Positions 51,628 through 61,625 of a stretch of 64,000 nucleotides of DNA are shown piece by piece. Origin of the DNA: Caloramator sp. mosi_1 (lineage in GTDB: Bacteria; Bacillota; Clostridia; Clostridiales; Caloramatoraceae); the NCBI RefSeq assembly GCF_028622835.1, contig NZ_CP117677.1, forward strand, positions 1,594,820 to 1,658,819, written 5' to 3'. How positions within the stretch are numbered: the first letter of the stretch is position 1; each line of letters starts with the position of its first letter. The notes under the pieces are model-generated. The model saw nothing but the letters and a program-made list of their open reading frames with translations, made no database searches and had not been told where the DNA came from. Both the position numbers and the translations under genes were made by a program.

Positions 51628-52988
51628 AGATAGGTTTGTTCTTACAAGAAATTACTTTACCTAAAAAGAAAAAAGATAAAATTTTTTATGAAACACTTAA
51701 TTTAGCAAGAGATAATAACTTAGATTTGCTTGTTTTTCCTGAACATTTTTATTGCCCTGAAGATGAAGAATTGGAAAATTATGCTTATTTAAGTTATGAA
51801 ATTGAAGAGAACATAGAAGAATGTGATTTTGATAAAATAATAGATACATTTAAAAAATATTCTGAAATAGCTAATTGCCCAATTTTAGTAAGTAGGGCAG
51901 ATAAATACGGGTTTATATATGCATTGTATGTTTCACCATATGAAGAAAATATAAAATGGTATGGTAAACATATAGCAACTGATTTTTCAGTATTTGATAT
52001 AACAGATTATGAAGAAGCAGTAAAAGAAATATTTATGCCTATAGATTATAAAGGCTATAAAATAGGAGTTACTATTTGTTATGATTCAACTAAACCACTA
52101 TTTTCTAGATTTTACAAAGCCTATGGTGACATTGATATTTTAATCAACTTAACTGGTGGTCATGTAGATTATAAAAAGTGGAGTATATATCAAAAGGCAA
52201 GAGCTTTAGAAAATAAATGTTATAATCTTTGTACAATGGCATATTATGATGAAGGAAAAAGAAACAAATCATATGTTTTTGCTTATGATGGTTTTGGCAA
52301 AAAATGAATTATAAAATTTTAAACAAAAGAATAAGTAATAAATATAATAATGATATACCAAATGGTTTATATATGTTTGAGATTGACAAGAAATCAAATA
52401 CATTCGAAAAATTTAAGCTTGATAAAGCAGAAGATGATGAATTTTTAGATTCCAATCCTTCTATAAATAAAAAATAGATATAAACTTGTCTAAAACAGAC
52501 ATTTTAAAATTACTGAATAATAAAAACAAAATTGATGATTGTCTGTACTTAGTAAAACAAGATAATCATAATTTAGTTTTGTTAGATTTAAAAGAACATA
52601 TGATAGAAGAACCTATTTTAGTAGAAAGTTTAATGTATAGTAATAAATTAAAGTGTATCTCTAATAAAAAGTATATTATAATAAATAGATGGGATAAATT
52701 AGAAGAAGATTATTACAAAAGAAGTTATCTACTATATTAAAAGCAAGAGCAGCAGAAAACTTTTGCATAGTGATATTGATAAGTGATATAAAAGAAGAGT
52801 GCATACAAGTAGGATTGAATAAAAATGTTCAAATAGTAAAATGTGTAGGTGGAAAATATGGATTAGATTTATCCAGATCAACAGGGCCCGAATCATTTTG
52901 GAAGAATGATAGAATAAAGGGAATTAAAAAGTGCTGGCGTGAAAAATATGAATTTTTAATAGATTACTTGATGAACAAGAAAAAATAA
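51624..52988 (+). CDS. Nitrilase-fold (carbon-nitrogen hydrolase) protein with C-terminal extension
   Basis: ATG 51624 overlaps the previous stop by four bases. The nitrilase triad is visible: Glu in LLVFPEHFYC (about residue 42), Lys in WYGKHIATDFSVFD (about 119) and Cys in GVTICYDSTKPLF (about 154), followed by NLTGGHVDYKKWS and AYYDEGKRNKSYVFAYDGFG. The open frame stops at 52307, but one-base repairs there and near 52476 and 52735 extend it by about 220 residues (KYNNDIPNGLYMFEIDKKS, ARAAENFCIVILISDIKEEC, GLDLSRSTGPESFW). Full length is about 455 residues. Nitrilase-fold enzymes cleave C-N bonds, and some phage-defence systems contain them. Confidence 0.75.
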
Positions 52989-53151
52989 ATAACCGAGGAA
53001 AATAGGATTTCTTTATTAAGTTCTATGTCAATAGTTGAGCTGGGTATTTTATTAGAATTCCTGTTCCATTCTTGTATCAACATCATCGTCCAAAGACAAA
53101 ATAGAACGTTTCATTGATACGATAAGCCTTGAGAAATCAGGGCTTTTTTTT

Positions 53152-53880
53152 TTGAATGGCAGCCATATCACATATAACTTTTGCAAAAACAGCCACCCTG
53201 CAATTATCTCACCTGAAGTATTTGATATGGTTCAGATGGAGATAAAGAATATAAAAGGGGCTAAGGGGTATAAAACAGGAAGAAACTACTTTTCAGGTAA
53301 GATTATCTGCGGTGATTGTGGAAGTTTCTATGGCAGAAAGGTTTGGGACTCTAATGATAAGTATAGGAAGGTTATTTGGCAGTGCAATTCTAAGTATAAG
53401 AACGAGGAAAAGTGCAAGATACTATTTATAAATGAGGAAGATTTAAAGAGGGCATTTGTAGATGTGTTTAATGGGGTGATTAATAATAAGGAAGAAATAT
53501 TAAAAGGGTATGAGGAAGTTATAAAGGAACTTGTTGATGTTAAAGGATTAGATGATAAAATAAAATAACTTGAAAAAGAAGCAAAAGAAATTTTAGATGA
53601 GATAAATAGATGCATTCGTGACAATGCAACTAAAGCACAGGACTAAGAGGAATATATGACAAGATACAATGCCTTAGTTGAAAGGTATGAAAATATTAGA
53701 AAGGCAATTGAAGATGCTGAAAATGAGAGGTTTGAAAGGCTTGTAAAGAAGGATAGGATAGCGGAATTTATGAAGGTTTTGAAAAGGAGAGATGTATTAC
53801 TTGATGAGTTTGATGATGAGCTTTGGAATACAGTAATTGAGAAAGTTAAGCTTTTGTAGATGGGAAGATGGTGTTTGTGT
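53152..53880 (+). pseudogene. Large serine recombinase C-terminal remnant
   Basis: HPAIISPEVFDMVQMEI matches the recombinase domain end, and KIICGDCGSFYGRKVW ... WQCNSKYKNEEKC is the recombinase zinc-ribbon (four Cys). A stop after LDDKIK and another at QD-stop-EEY (TAA) interrupt the coiled coil (YNALVERYENIRKAIEDAEN). No N-terminal catalytic Ser domain. It is the longest of four such fragments (32454, 41590, 63174). Confidence 0.8.
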
Positions 53881-54064
53881 TTAAGGATGGGATGGAGGTT
53901 GTAATATAAAGGGGTTACGGGTATTTAGCCTCTTTTTCTGTAACAAAATGAAGTTAGATATGAATTAAAAGGAATTATACACAGATTATTGGTAGATTAA
54001 CATTAAGATAATTGATTTTTATTTACCTTGTGTAGTATAATATAGAAAAAATAGAAAAATTTTA

Positions 54065-54085
54065 TTGACTGAATATATATATAAT
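54065..54085 (+). promoter_or_regulatory. Promoter-like site with short TA tract (spacer 9)
   Basis: TTGACT (54065-54070) and TATAAT (54080-54085) are separated by only nine bases, mostly TA, so probably not a working promoter in this state. Confidence 0.35.
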
Positions 54086-54139
54086 CTAAATAGAAAATAT
54101 TTACACCTATGTGTACACATAATAAAAAATGACAGTTTC

Positions 54140-54310
54140 ATAGGTATACCATTGCCACAAACTGGACAACGAGGGTACCCTCTCAAAATACGATTCTTCT
54201 TACCTGAACTATCTTCAAGTATAAGCTGCGTCGGCAATCTTTGCATTGGTATTTTTGATTACCCGCTTTGTCTTTTCCAAAGCGGTAGAGATTTTGACTT
54301 ATGATTTAAC
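54140..54310 (-). pseudogene. Zinc-ribbon transposase N-terminal fragment
   Basis: Leftward copy of the zinc-ribbon start of the 30203-31188 transposase (the frame from 54246 reads TQLILEDSSGKKNRILRGYP). No DDE domain. Confidence 0.65.
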
Positions 54311-54343
54311 AAAACTAATACTTTACATAGGAGGGTTATATTT

Positions 54344-55127
54344 CTGGTTAAAAAGTTATCTCTTTGTTTATTATATTCTCCATTGTTATTGGAAGTATTT
54401 CTGTTTTTGCTATGGATACTAACTCTAATAATACTGATGAGCAAGTTGTAAGGGTATCTTTAATAAGCGATGCTAATATAACCAACAATCATACTTTAGC
54501 ACAATCAACAATAAATTATATTAATAATATGTCTGTTGATGAATTAAATAATTTTATAAATAATATAGCAGAAAAATATTTATTAATGGAAGCTAAAATA
54601 AATAATAATACAATAAATTTAAAAACAACAACTCCAACATCAGTGGATAGTATATATTATGATCCTATAGTTGAAATTAAAGCTGCATGGTTAGCAGCTG
54701 CGCAAATAGCTAAATTAAAAGGTTATACTTGTTCTGCAACTTTAGTTGAACATTCGGTATTAGGGAAAAATTATTACGAACAATCGAGTATCTTTTCTCA
54801 AAAATAAAATCATCTAATGAATACAAATTATGGATGAATAAGGATAAAAAAACTTCAGATTTAGTTTTTTCAACTGGTGACTTATTCTATGCTTTACAAA
54901 AAGTAAAAATTTCATTCTCTGCAGTTAGTAGTCAAGGGGCAATGGTTCATATAAATGATAAATTTGATTTTGAGTTAGATTTACAATACTCGGATCTTTT
55001 TGCTTCTTTAGTAAATAACTGGGCGTGGTTGTGCCAACATTCATATGTATTAACGCCAATTGATGTAGACATATACTTTACTTATAAACCTACAATCAAC
55101 CAAAAATTAAATAAAAGGAGATGTTAG
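54344..55127 (+). CDS. Secreted protein of unknown function (frameshifted)
   Basis: Start codon position 54344 reads CTG where copy 2 (42359) has ATG, behind AGGAGGG. Signal peptide VKKLSLCL ... IIFSIVIGSISVFA with probable cleavage before MDTNSNN. The mature part has helices (QSTINYINNMSVDELNNFIN), then KAAWLAAAQIAKLKGYTCSA. One missing A near 54803 links to NKDKKTSDLVFSTGDLFYAL and WAWLCQHSYVLTPIDVDIYF, giving about 260 residues. No catalytic motif recognised. It overlaps by context with two membrane-anchored proteins downstream (55129, 56493), probably one exported module. Confidence 0.55.
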
Positions 55128-55128
55128 T

Positions 55129-55642
55129 ATAAATAGTAAAATAATTAAAATAATTGTACTATCAATAATATCAATAGTTGTTTTTTGATATTTCAATTTA
55201 AACCTTTGCTTAATTATTTAAATAATATAATTATATATAAAGAAACACATATTAAATTATATAATAATGAACCTATTTTTAAAGCAATATCTCCATCAAG
55301 TTTTCATGGAGATGGAGTAGATTATTATGTATATCGACTAAAAAATCAGATATTGATTCAATATTAAATGATAATAAAAATATTTCAAAATGGAATAGAT
55401 TACCTATAAATAAAGAATTATTTAGTGTTATTAATAAACAACTTACTTATGAAATTGAATTAGCAAATTTACTCAAAAACTCAGGTTATTCTCCAATACC
55501 AAATGTTAATAATGGATATTATTTGTTTATATATACAAATAAATATAAAGAAAATTATGGCTTTACTTTTTACTCAAATTTTAAGTTATATATATTAGAT
55601 GCAGATAATTTTTTACTATATTTAATTAAATATGATTCTTGA
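55129..55642 (+). CDS. Membrane-anchored hypothetical protein, ATA start (frameshifted)
   Basis: The only start with a good RBS (AAAGGAGATGTTAGT) is ATA 55129, a rare start codon or a lost ATG. It encodes (M)NSKIIKIIVLSIISIVVF, a signal anchor, then an exterior domain (YKETHIKLYNNEPIFKAISP, SSFHGDGVDYYVYRLK, YEIELANLLKNSGYSP). Breaks near 55187 (T-run) and 55343 (A-run) need one base each; the total is about 171 residues. It follows the secreted protein by two bases, and the two are probably co-translated. Confidence 0.5.
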
Positions 55643-55799
55643 TTTAAGAAATTGAACAATTTATATTTTGAAAAATGGATTAAGTTATCTATAAAATAAT
55701 TAAGGTTCTTTGTTTATAGATGAGGAGAGTATTATATTTTTTAAATGCCAGCCATATCACATATAAAAATCATAGAATTCTGTAACTGACTAGTAAAAA

Positions 55800-56441
55800 T
55801 AAGATGATCCTGCTTATTGGTAAAGAAATTGTCAATATTTAGGCACATATGGCGGTTATAAATTTTTATATTTAGAATCAGCTGCAAATGTTGAATCATC
55901 TTGGGTTACTCCTAGGAATATTAGTACATCTTTAAAGTGGGATGAGATAACTAAAAAGTCTATAGAAACTATAGCCGATCATTATGTAAAAGGAAATTTT
56001 TACAAAGCGGTAAAAGTTGCTTATGGTGCTTTGTCAACTTTATTTAGTAGCTTTGATGTTCCGCTTTCTATAACTTATAGTTCATCAGGAGGATACATTA
56101 AGGCAAAGGTTTCTGGAGATTTGTATATAAGGACGGTTTTTATAAAAGATAATAAGGATAGAATTCCTGGATATGCATATTATAATTGAGGAACTACCCA
56201 ACAATTTAAAGTATATTTAAAGGTTGATGCGAAGTGGCCAACAAGCAAAAGACCAGGAGGAACATATAATTACAATACAAATACAGTAACTTATTCTCCG
56301 CAATACAGTACAACTCCTGGATTTTATGGAAATTCAACATTGTACACTAGTATTATTAGTCTTTATGAAAATACAGTAGGATATTTTACACATAGTGAGA
56401 GTATAGATATAAATAGTGTAGTTGCAAGGCTATTGGATTAA
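55800..56441 (+). pseudogene. Secreted-protein remnant, 5' truncated
   Basis: A frame without start reads NCQYLGTYGGYKFLYLESAA, then WVTPRNISTSLKWDEITKKS, FSSFDVPLSITYSSSGGYIK, an in-frame TGA at 56188, then TTQQFKVYLKVDAKWPTSKR and YSTTPGFYGNSTLYTSI. Beta-rich Tyr/Ser/Thr composition resembles the first gene of the window. A further TAA precedes it at about 55821. The upstream 55741-55800 segment resembles repeat sequence (GCCAGCCATATCACATATAA), so the original start was replaced. Confidence 0.5.
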
Positions 56442-56492
56442 TAAGATAAAATACTATTATTATAATGATTACAAGCTTAAAAGGGAGAAATT

Positions 56493-57049
56493 ATGAAATT
56501 AAATAAAGGAATAGATATTATAAAATGGATAAGTTTATTTCTAATAATAGTAATTTTTTAGTATATGTTATACCAATACCAATAAATAAAGTATATGATG
56601 CTATAGAGATAAAACTAGATGATCCTTCCTATATTGTTAAGTGTCAAATTAAGGTTTATGGAAAATATTACAATAATTTATTTGCAAATGATGTTTTTGA
56701 CGGTCAAATTGTGGTTTCTAATTATAAGCTTACAAATGAAAAAATGCGAAAAGTATATTTTATAAAAGATGGTTGCCCACTAGAATATTACCATGATACA
56801 GGACGATATGATAATAATGGACGTAGAATTTATGAAGAATATATTTTTGGACGTATATATTCAAAGTCTTGGTTTCGAGGAATGATAATTAGTGTTTTTA
56901 GAGATAATGCATTAAACAAAAATGAGGGTTGGAGAGTTGAAGGCGGTTGGGGAGGATGGGATACCCAACAAGGATACTGTATTGTACCAAATGTAACTAC
57001 CAGAGAAGAGGCTATTAATGTATTATTAAAAAATAAAGTTATTCCATAA
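56493..57049 (+). CDS. Membrane-anchored hypothetical protein (frameshifted)
   Basis: ATG 56493 behind AAGGGAG. One missing T (near 56560) breaks it; restored, 186 residues with an N-terminal anchor (IIKWISLFLIIVIFLVYVI) and an exterior domain containing DPSYIVKCQIKVYGKYYNNL, DTGRYDNNGRRIYEEYIFGR and GWRVEGGWGGWDTQQGYCIV. No family recognised. It probably belongs with the secreted remnant just upstream. Confidence 0.55.
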
Positions 57050-57182
57050 CATCACTTGAAATAATAAGGGAACTTATCATATATTTTCAGGAAAAAATAT
57101 ATGCAGTATATCCGGTAAAAATATAGACGTAATACTAACCATAAAAAATACTTGGCACTGCTCTACGTATTTAAAATATAGA

Positions 57183-57304
57183 AAAGATTATTGTGTTTAG
57201 TATAATCTAATACTAGGCCAAAAATATAATTAAAAATTAGGCCACATAGAATAGATACTTTCTCTTATGGAAAAGGTAACATAATTATATAAGAGGAAGT
57301 GTTG
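57183..57304 (+). repeat. Solo left end of IS21 element 2
   Basis: Nearly identical to 27655-27767 (TTTAGTATAATCTAATACTA, then GGCCACATAGAATAGATAC). It stops at GTGTTGAAG, exactly before the istA start. Confidence 0.8.
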
Positions 57305-57305
57305 A

Positions 57306-57412
57306 AGTAAGCGTCAAAATTTTAGTACCTACAACTTTTCTAAAAATACATTAAAATATCCTAGTAAGACAATAAGGGTTTACTAGGATTTATTTTTTAT
57401 CTTTAATGGCTC
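57306..57412. repeat. IS66-family end relic
   Basis: TAAGCGTCAAAATTTTAGTA and the ATCCTAGTAA/TTTACTAGGAT hairpin, as at 39364. Cut by the ISL3 element at 57414; the IS66 sequence resumes at about 58886. Confidence 0.65.
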
Positions 57413-57413
57413 T

Positions 57414-58885
57414 TTGTCAATAGTTGGGGCGGGCATTAGATTAGAATGCCTGTCCTTTCTTATTTGATAATGATTTTAGCAAGATAGATAGGATGAGGGA
57501 GTTTACCCTTAAAAAATTGCACGACAAAAAGACCAACGATAGTTGGATTTCCTAAAATACAATATTTAACAGATTATTTATTACAACAATGAAGAATTCT
57601 ATTCCTGAATCTATCAAAATTTCTATAGCCGAAGGCTATTCTTTTAATAACTTTGATTTTATTATTAAATCCTTCTATACAAGCATTTGTATAAGGAATA
57701 TCAAAAGAATTACAAATCTCATTAAAATATCTGATATAGGTATTTGCACATCTTTTCAATTCATTGATACCACTATTTTGTGCAAGTTTAATCCAATCTT
57801 TTAAGAGGACACGAGCTTCGTTAGAAGAAGGTGAAGCATCAATAATACTCAATAACTTTTCCTTTAAAGTGTGGGCAATTGCTAATTCACTATTATAAGA
57901 AAACATAACTTGTAAAGCTAACTTTGAATCTGTATCAAGTAAGCCATATCTTTTTAAAATAAGCTTTTTACTTCTTTTAAAGTATTTTCTTAATTTAATT
58001 GATAGTTCTCTTTGGATACGTTTTCTTACCGCTTCTACTGCCCATATGACTTGTCTAATATAGTGAAATTTATCTATAACAATTACAGCATTTTTGAAAT
58101 AAGTTTTAGCTAAATCAATATAGGGTTGCCACATATCACAAATAAAGTGTGTAACGCTATCGCGATTTTTAATTTTTCTAAAATAATCTATAAGAATATG
58201 CTCTTTTCTATCTTTAATAATGTCTAGTATTTTATGATTAACAGGATCGACTATTGCACAATGATATTTAGAACCACCAGAGTTACCTTTAAATTCATCT
58301 ATAGATATTATTTTAGGTAAATTAGTAGGAGAAGAGTAAGATACATTATCAAAAATACGTTTTATAGTATCGATAGATAGATTAGTTTTTCTAGCAACTG
58401 ATGTCATACTATATTCATTAGATAATTCATAAATTACAAACATAGCTAATCTATTAGTTATTCTATGATAACGAGGTAAAAATTCTATATGTTCATAAAA
58501 TTTTTGCCGCAGGCATTACAACGATATCTACGTTTTTTAAGAATGATAAAAGTATGTTTAAAGAATAAGGGTATGTCTTTAATACGCTGAATTCTATAAT
58601 CGTGAACTCTTGTAACTTTGGAATTACAATTAGGGCAAGTACAAATTTTTTCTTAGTTTCTAAGTATATCTCAATGTACGTGTCATTATGAATAATCTTT
58701 TTATAATAACATCTTTAAAACCTAATAAATTTTTGATAGAATTATTAGTGTGCACTTGATGGATGCCTCCTTTCAGGTAAGGTTTTTGTTTGGTTATTTT
58801 AATTTTACCAGGTGTCTAATCAGGTGCACATATTTTTTGTAAAAAATATGCTGGGTCTACGCCCCAACATTTATTATAGAACCTC
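57414..58885 (-). mobile_element. ISL3-family element
   Basis: Left end GGCTCTTTGTCAATAGTTGG; right end the complement of GGTTCTATAATAAATGTTGG. It is inserted in an IS66 relic. Its left end is the same as those found solo in the repeat-R copies at 24618, 49488 and 53022. Confidence 0.7.
57574..58755 (-). CDS. ISL3-family transposase (frameshifted)
   Basis: GTG 58755 behind AAAGGAGG. The N-terminal zinc finger (CPNCNSKVTRVHDYRIQRIK, YRCNACGKNFYEH) is followed by an intact DDE part from 58443: IISIDEFKGNSGG (Asp), FICDMWQPYIDLAK (Asp), and NACIEGFNNKIKVIKRIAFG (Glu). Breaks near 58650, 58510 and 58700 need one base each; the total is about 395 residues, typical for ISL3. Confidence 0.85.
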
Positions 58886-59180
58886 TTTAATTTTCATATT
58901 TTCAGGTATCTTATGAGACCAAAGGCATAAGATGCTATAGATTTTCATTAACTTGATAATTTAACCTTGATAGATTGTCAAATAAATAAACTAAATATTT
59001 CTCTACAACTACATTATTTGCATTGGCGGTTTTAATAATACTATATATAATGGCACTAGATGTTGCACCTTTTGCTGTATTTGCAAGCAAAAGTTTTTTC
59101 TACCTGTTACAAAAGGTTTAATAGCTCTTTCTGCCGCATTATTATAAATATATAAAGAACCATTAAGTAATACATTCTTT
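58886..59180 (-). pseudogene. IS66 TnpC remnant
   Basis: A second, more decayed copy of the TnpC C-terminus (AERAIKPFVTGRKN-like frame; ATSSAIIYSI). It lacks the IS1182 insertion present in the sister copy at 39364-41395. Confidence 0.7.
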
Positions 59181-59181
59181 A

Positions 59182-59480
59182 GAATTATGAATAAGTTGTT
59201 AGTAGAATAAGATTATGATAATGGTTTTTATTTACCATATACAAAATAATGTGGAAAAAATAGAAAAATTATTATTGACTGGATATATATATAATAATTA
59301 TGTAAGTTTTCATAAGTGTGTGCACACATAATAAAAAATGACATTTTTATAGATATACCATTGCTACAAACAGGATAACGAGGGTACCCTCTCAATACAC
59401 GATTTTTCTTACCCATAAAAACTTTAAAAGTAAATTAACGTTTCCAATCCTAATATTGATATTTTTGATTATCTGCTTAA
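59182..59480. repeat. Composite repeat, copy 4 (second half only)
   Basis: Begins in the segment after the recombinase fragment (GAATTATGAATAAGTTGTTA), then TTGACT (59275-59280), nine bases, TATAAT (59290-59295), and the antisense zinc-ribbon fragment (59340-59480). The terminator and recombinase parts are missing. Confidence 0.7.
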
Positions 59481-59504
59481 TAAAAATATAAAGTTTAAAG
59501 GATC

Positions 59505-60462
59505 TGATAGAATTTTTATCCTGCACATATAATAGTAGAAATTAATGATGTGTGCAATTTAAACTGCTTACATTGTTATAGATTAGAAAAAATCGCATGG
59601 GTGCATTTATAAATTACATTGATTTGTGTAAAGTGCTATACGAATTATCAAATGAGTCAACTATAGGTATAGAAATTACTGGTGGTGAACCAACATTACA
59701 TCCCAATTTTAAAGAAATTGTTGTAATGGTACAAATTTATATGAACAAATGTTAAAAGAATTACAGATATATAAAAACAAGATATTTTGGAGTATAAGTT
59801 TAGATAGTTATGATAAAGAATATCCTGATAAATTTAGAGGGAAAGAAGGAGCATGGGAAATTACATTTAATAATATAAAAAATTAACTAATAATGGGTAT
59901 TTAGTAAGAGTTGCAATGAGTATCACACCGGATAATATAGATCATATGGATAAGTTAGCACAATTGTGTGTTCAAAATAATGTACAAGTATTTACTTATA
60001 GTCCTGTTCTTCCTTTTGGAAGAGCAAATAACATAACTTGGAGCTCAGAAGATCTAATAAGATTAAAAACAATTGAGCAAGAAATTAGAGAAAAGTATAA
60101 AAAGTTATACCAATCGTATCTCTTGAAAAGTATGGTAATAATGGTATAATAAATTGTGGAGTTAGATGGAAAAGTATAGTTATAAATCCATATTTTAATA
60201 TTAGACCTTGTGTTATTTCAGATTATAGGGAATATTGTTTTGGGAAAATAGAACCTAATAATCCTAAATAATTTCTTATAAAAAATAATGAAATTATTAA
60301 TAATTATTCAAAAATAATAGCACCAACGGAACAAATTTGTTGTAATTGCAAATTTTTGAATTTTTGTAATGCGTGCTTTTGAGAGCTAAAAAATTGATAA
60401 ATGAAGGTATTATTAATAAAATTAATTGTAAATGGTGTGTAGAAAATAAATTATATTTATAA
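59505..60462 (+). pseudogene. Radical SAM/SPASM protein, decayed
   Basis: No start codon remains; the gene joins the repeat at about 59480. Readable blocks: AHIIVEINDVCNLNCLHCYR (CxxxCxxC radical SAM motif), IGIEITGGEPTLHPNFKEIV, FWSISLDSYDKEYPDKFRGK, VRVAMSITPDNIDHMDKLAQ and YSPVLPFGRANN. The SPASM domain has INCGVRWKSIVINP, FNIRPCV and CCNCKFLNFCNAC. Frameshifts occur at 59595, 59727, 59880 and 60120, plus in-frame TAA (about 60268) and TGA (about 60379). A peptide or protein modifying enzyme in origin; no precursor peptide was found nearby. Confidence 0.7.
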
Positions 60463-60658
60463 AAATTGATAAGTTTTTAAGAAGTATAAATAATTGATTT
60501 TTTTATATCGATACATAGAGATTTTCTCTTTATTGTTTTTATTTACAAAATATAATCCTATAAAAAGTGAGGGAATTATATTATATATATTTGAAGGTTC
60601 AGGCTGTTAAGTCCTTATAATTACAATCAAGGCTATAAAAATAAATGGGAGGTATAAA

Positions 60659-61027
60659 ATGAGAAAAGAAATTTTGATTATATTTGCTATTTTAGGGTTA
60701 TATGGATACTATAGATTCCTTACAGTACTACTTAAACTAAGAAAATTAAAAACTAATTCAAACAATTTCCAGAATAATCTTTTTAATAAAGTTTGTTTTA
60801 TGGATTTATTAATTGGCTTTATAACAATTTTTGTATCATTAAAATATTTTAATATAAACGAACGTGAATATGTATTTATTATGTTCCTATTTTCTATTTC
60901 ATTAATATTAAGGGGATTACGCAATATACTTAATATTTCTCAAAGAAAAGTTTTCTATAGAAAAATTTTTAATTATATTGCAAATTCTTATATAATTATT
61001 TCAGTGTGGATGATAGGGAAGTATTGA
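60659..61027 (+). CDS. Small multi-pass membrane protein
   Basis: Intact, 122 residues, ATG 60659 behind TGGGAGG. Four hydrophobic segments (ILIIFAILGLYGYYRFL, VCFMDLLIGFITIFVSL, YVFIMFLFSISLIL, YIANSYIIISVWMI). No family recognised. It stands between a radical SAM remnant and an ABC pair; an immunity role is possible but unproven. Confidence 0.6.
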   Translation: MRKEILIIFAILGLYGYYRFLTVLLKLRKLKTNSNNFQNNLFNKVCFMDLLIGFITIFVSLKYFNINEREYVFIMFLFSISLILRGLRNILNISQRKVFYRKIFNYIANSYIIISVWMIGKY

Positions 61028-61119
61028 ATAACTATAATATATTAATGGCATTTGAATTAAGTACGGGATTTTTTTATTAACCTTTTTATTATTTATTATG
61101 TATACTATTTGCATTAAAA

Positions 61120-61600
61120 GTGTAGATTGTGTTAAGTAGGTATGAAAAGATAGTGTAGCTTTTCGTATAATTACACAAGATTGCACAGTTTTTATGTGAC
61201 TTGAGTTAATAAAGTTTAATAATACTGAATTTATGAAAAAAGGGTATGCCGAAGGTACCTACATAAAACATAAAAGACATTCCATTCATCAGAGACACTT
61301 AAATCAAGATTTTCAGTAAGCTTATTATCTATGCTTAGAAAAATTGGAGCAAATTTTTATACCAAGATGCAATAGTTACATGGGAAACTTAGACATTATA
61401 GGTTGGTTTAAGAAATTGGGATATTCTTCTTGTTTGAGAACCATTTAGATAATATAAATTAAGTATAGTAAGAATTAAAAATAATGGCAACCCCATTCTT
61501 TTAAAATCTGTTTTTCAGTTAATTAATTCACAAGAACCAGATAGTATATTAATTGTTTTTGCAACATAAAAAGAATGACTACATATAACCTAATAAAACT
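61120..61600 (-). pseudogene. IS relics including zinc-ribbon/IS240-type transposase middle
   Basis: About 61120-61265 resembles 27386-27530 (GTATGCCGAAGGTACCTAC). About 61265-61600 aligns with 30640-30930, the linker region of the transposase at 30203-31188 (TTGGAGCAAATTTTTATACC, CAAGATGCAATAGTTAC). Non-functional. Confidence 0.65.
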
Positions 61601-61625
61601 AAATTGCAATTGAGGAGTTGATAAG

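Larger units (their letters stand above)
53022..54340. repeat. Composite repeat, copy 3 (longest)
   Basis: ISL3-like end, GTATCAACATCATCG block, terminator (53125-53150), serine-recombinase fragment with zinc ribbon (53152-53880), promoter-like tract (54065-54085), antisense zinc-ribbon transposase fragment (about 54140-54310), then the start of a secreted-protein gene. Confidence 0.75.

Noticed and set aside
44378..60462. Several genes contain TAG, TGA or TAA inside otherwise good frames, as if stop codons were recoded
   Set aside because: All three stop codons are involved, no SECIS, PYLIS or suppressor tRNA was seen, and the genes hit are mostly IS-associated or decaying. Ordinary nonsense mutation is simpler.
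60540..60620. Short frame (VRELYYIYLKVQ) as a RiPP precursor for the radical SAM gene
   Set aside because: No leader/core pattern, no Cys/Gly motif and poor RBS; composition is that of random AT-rich sequence.
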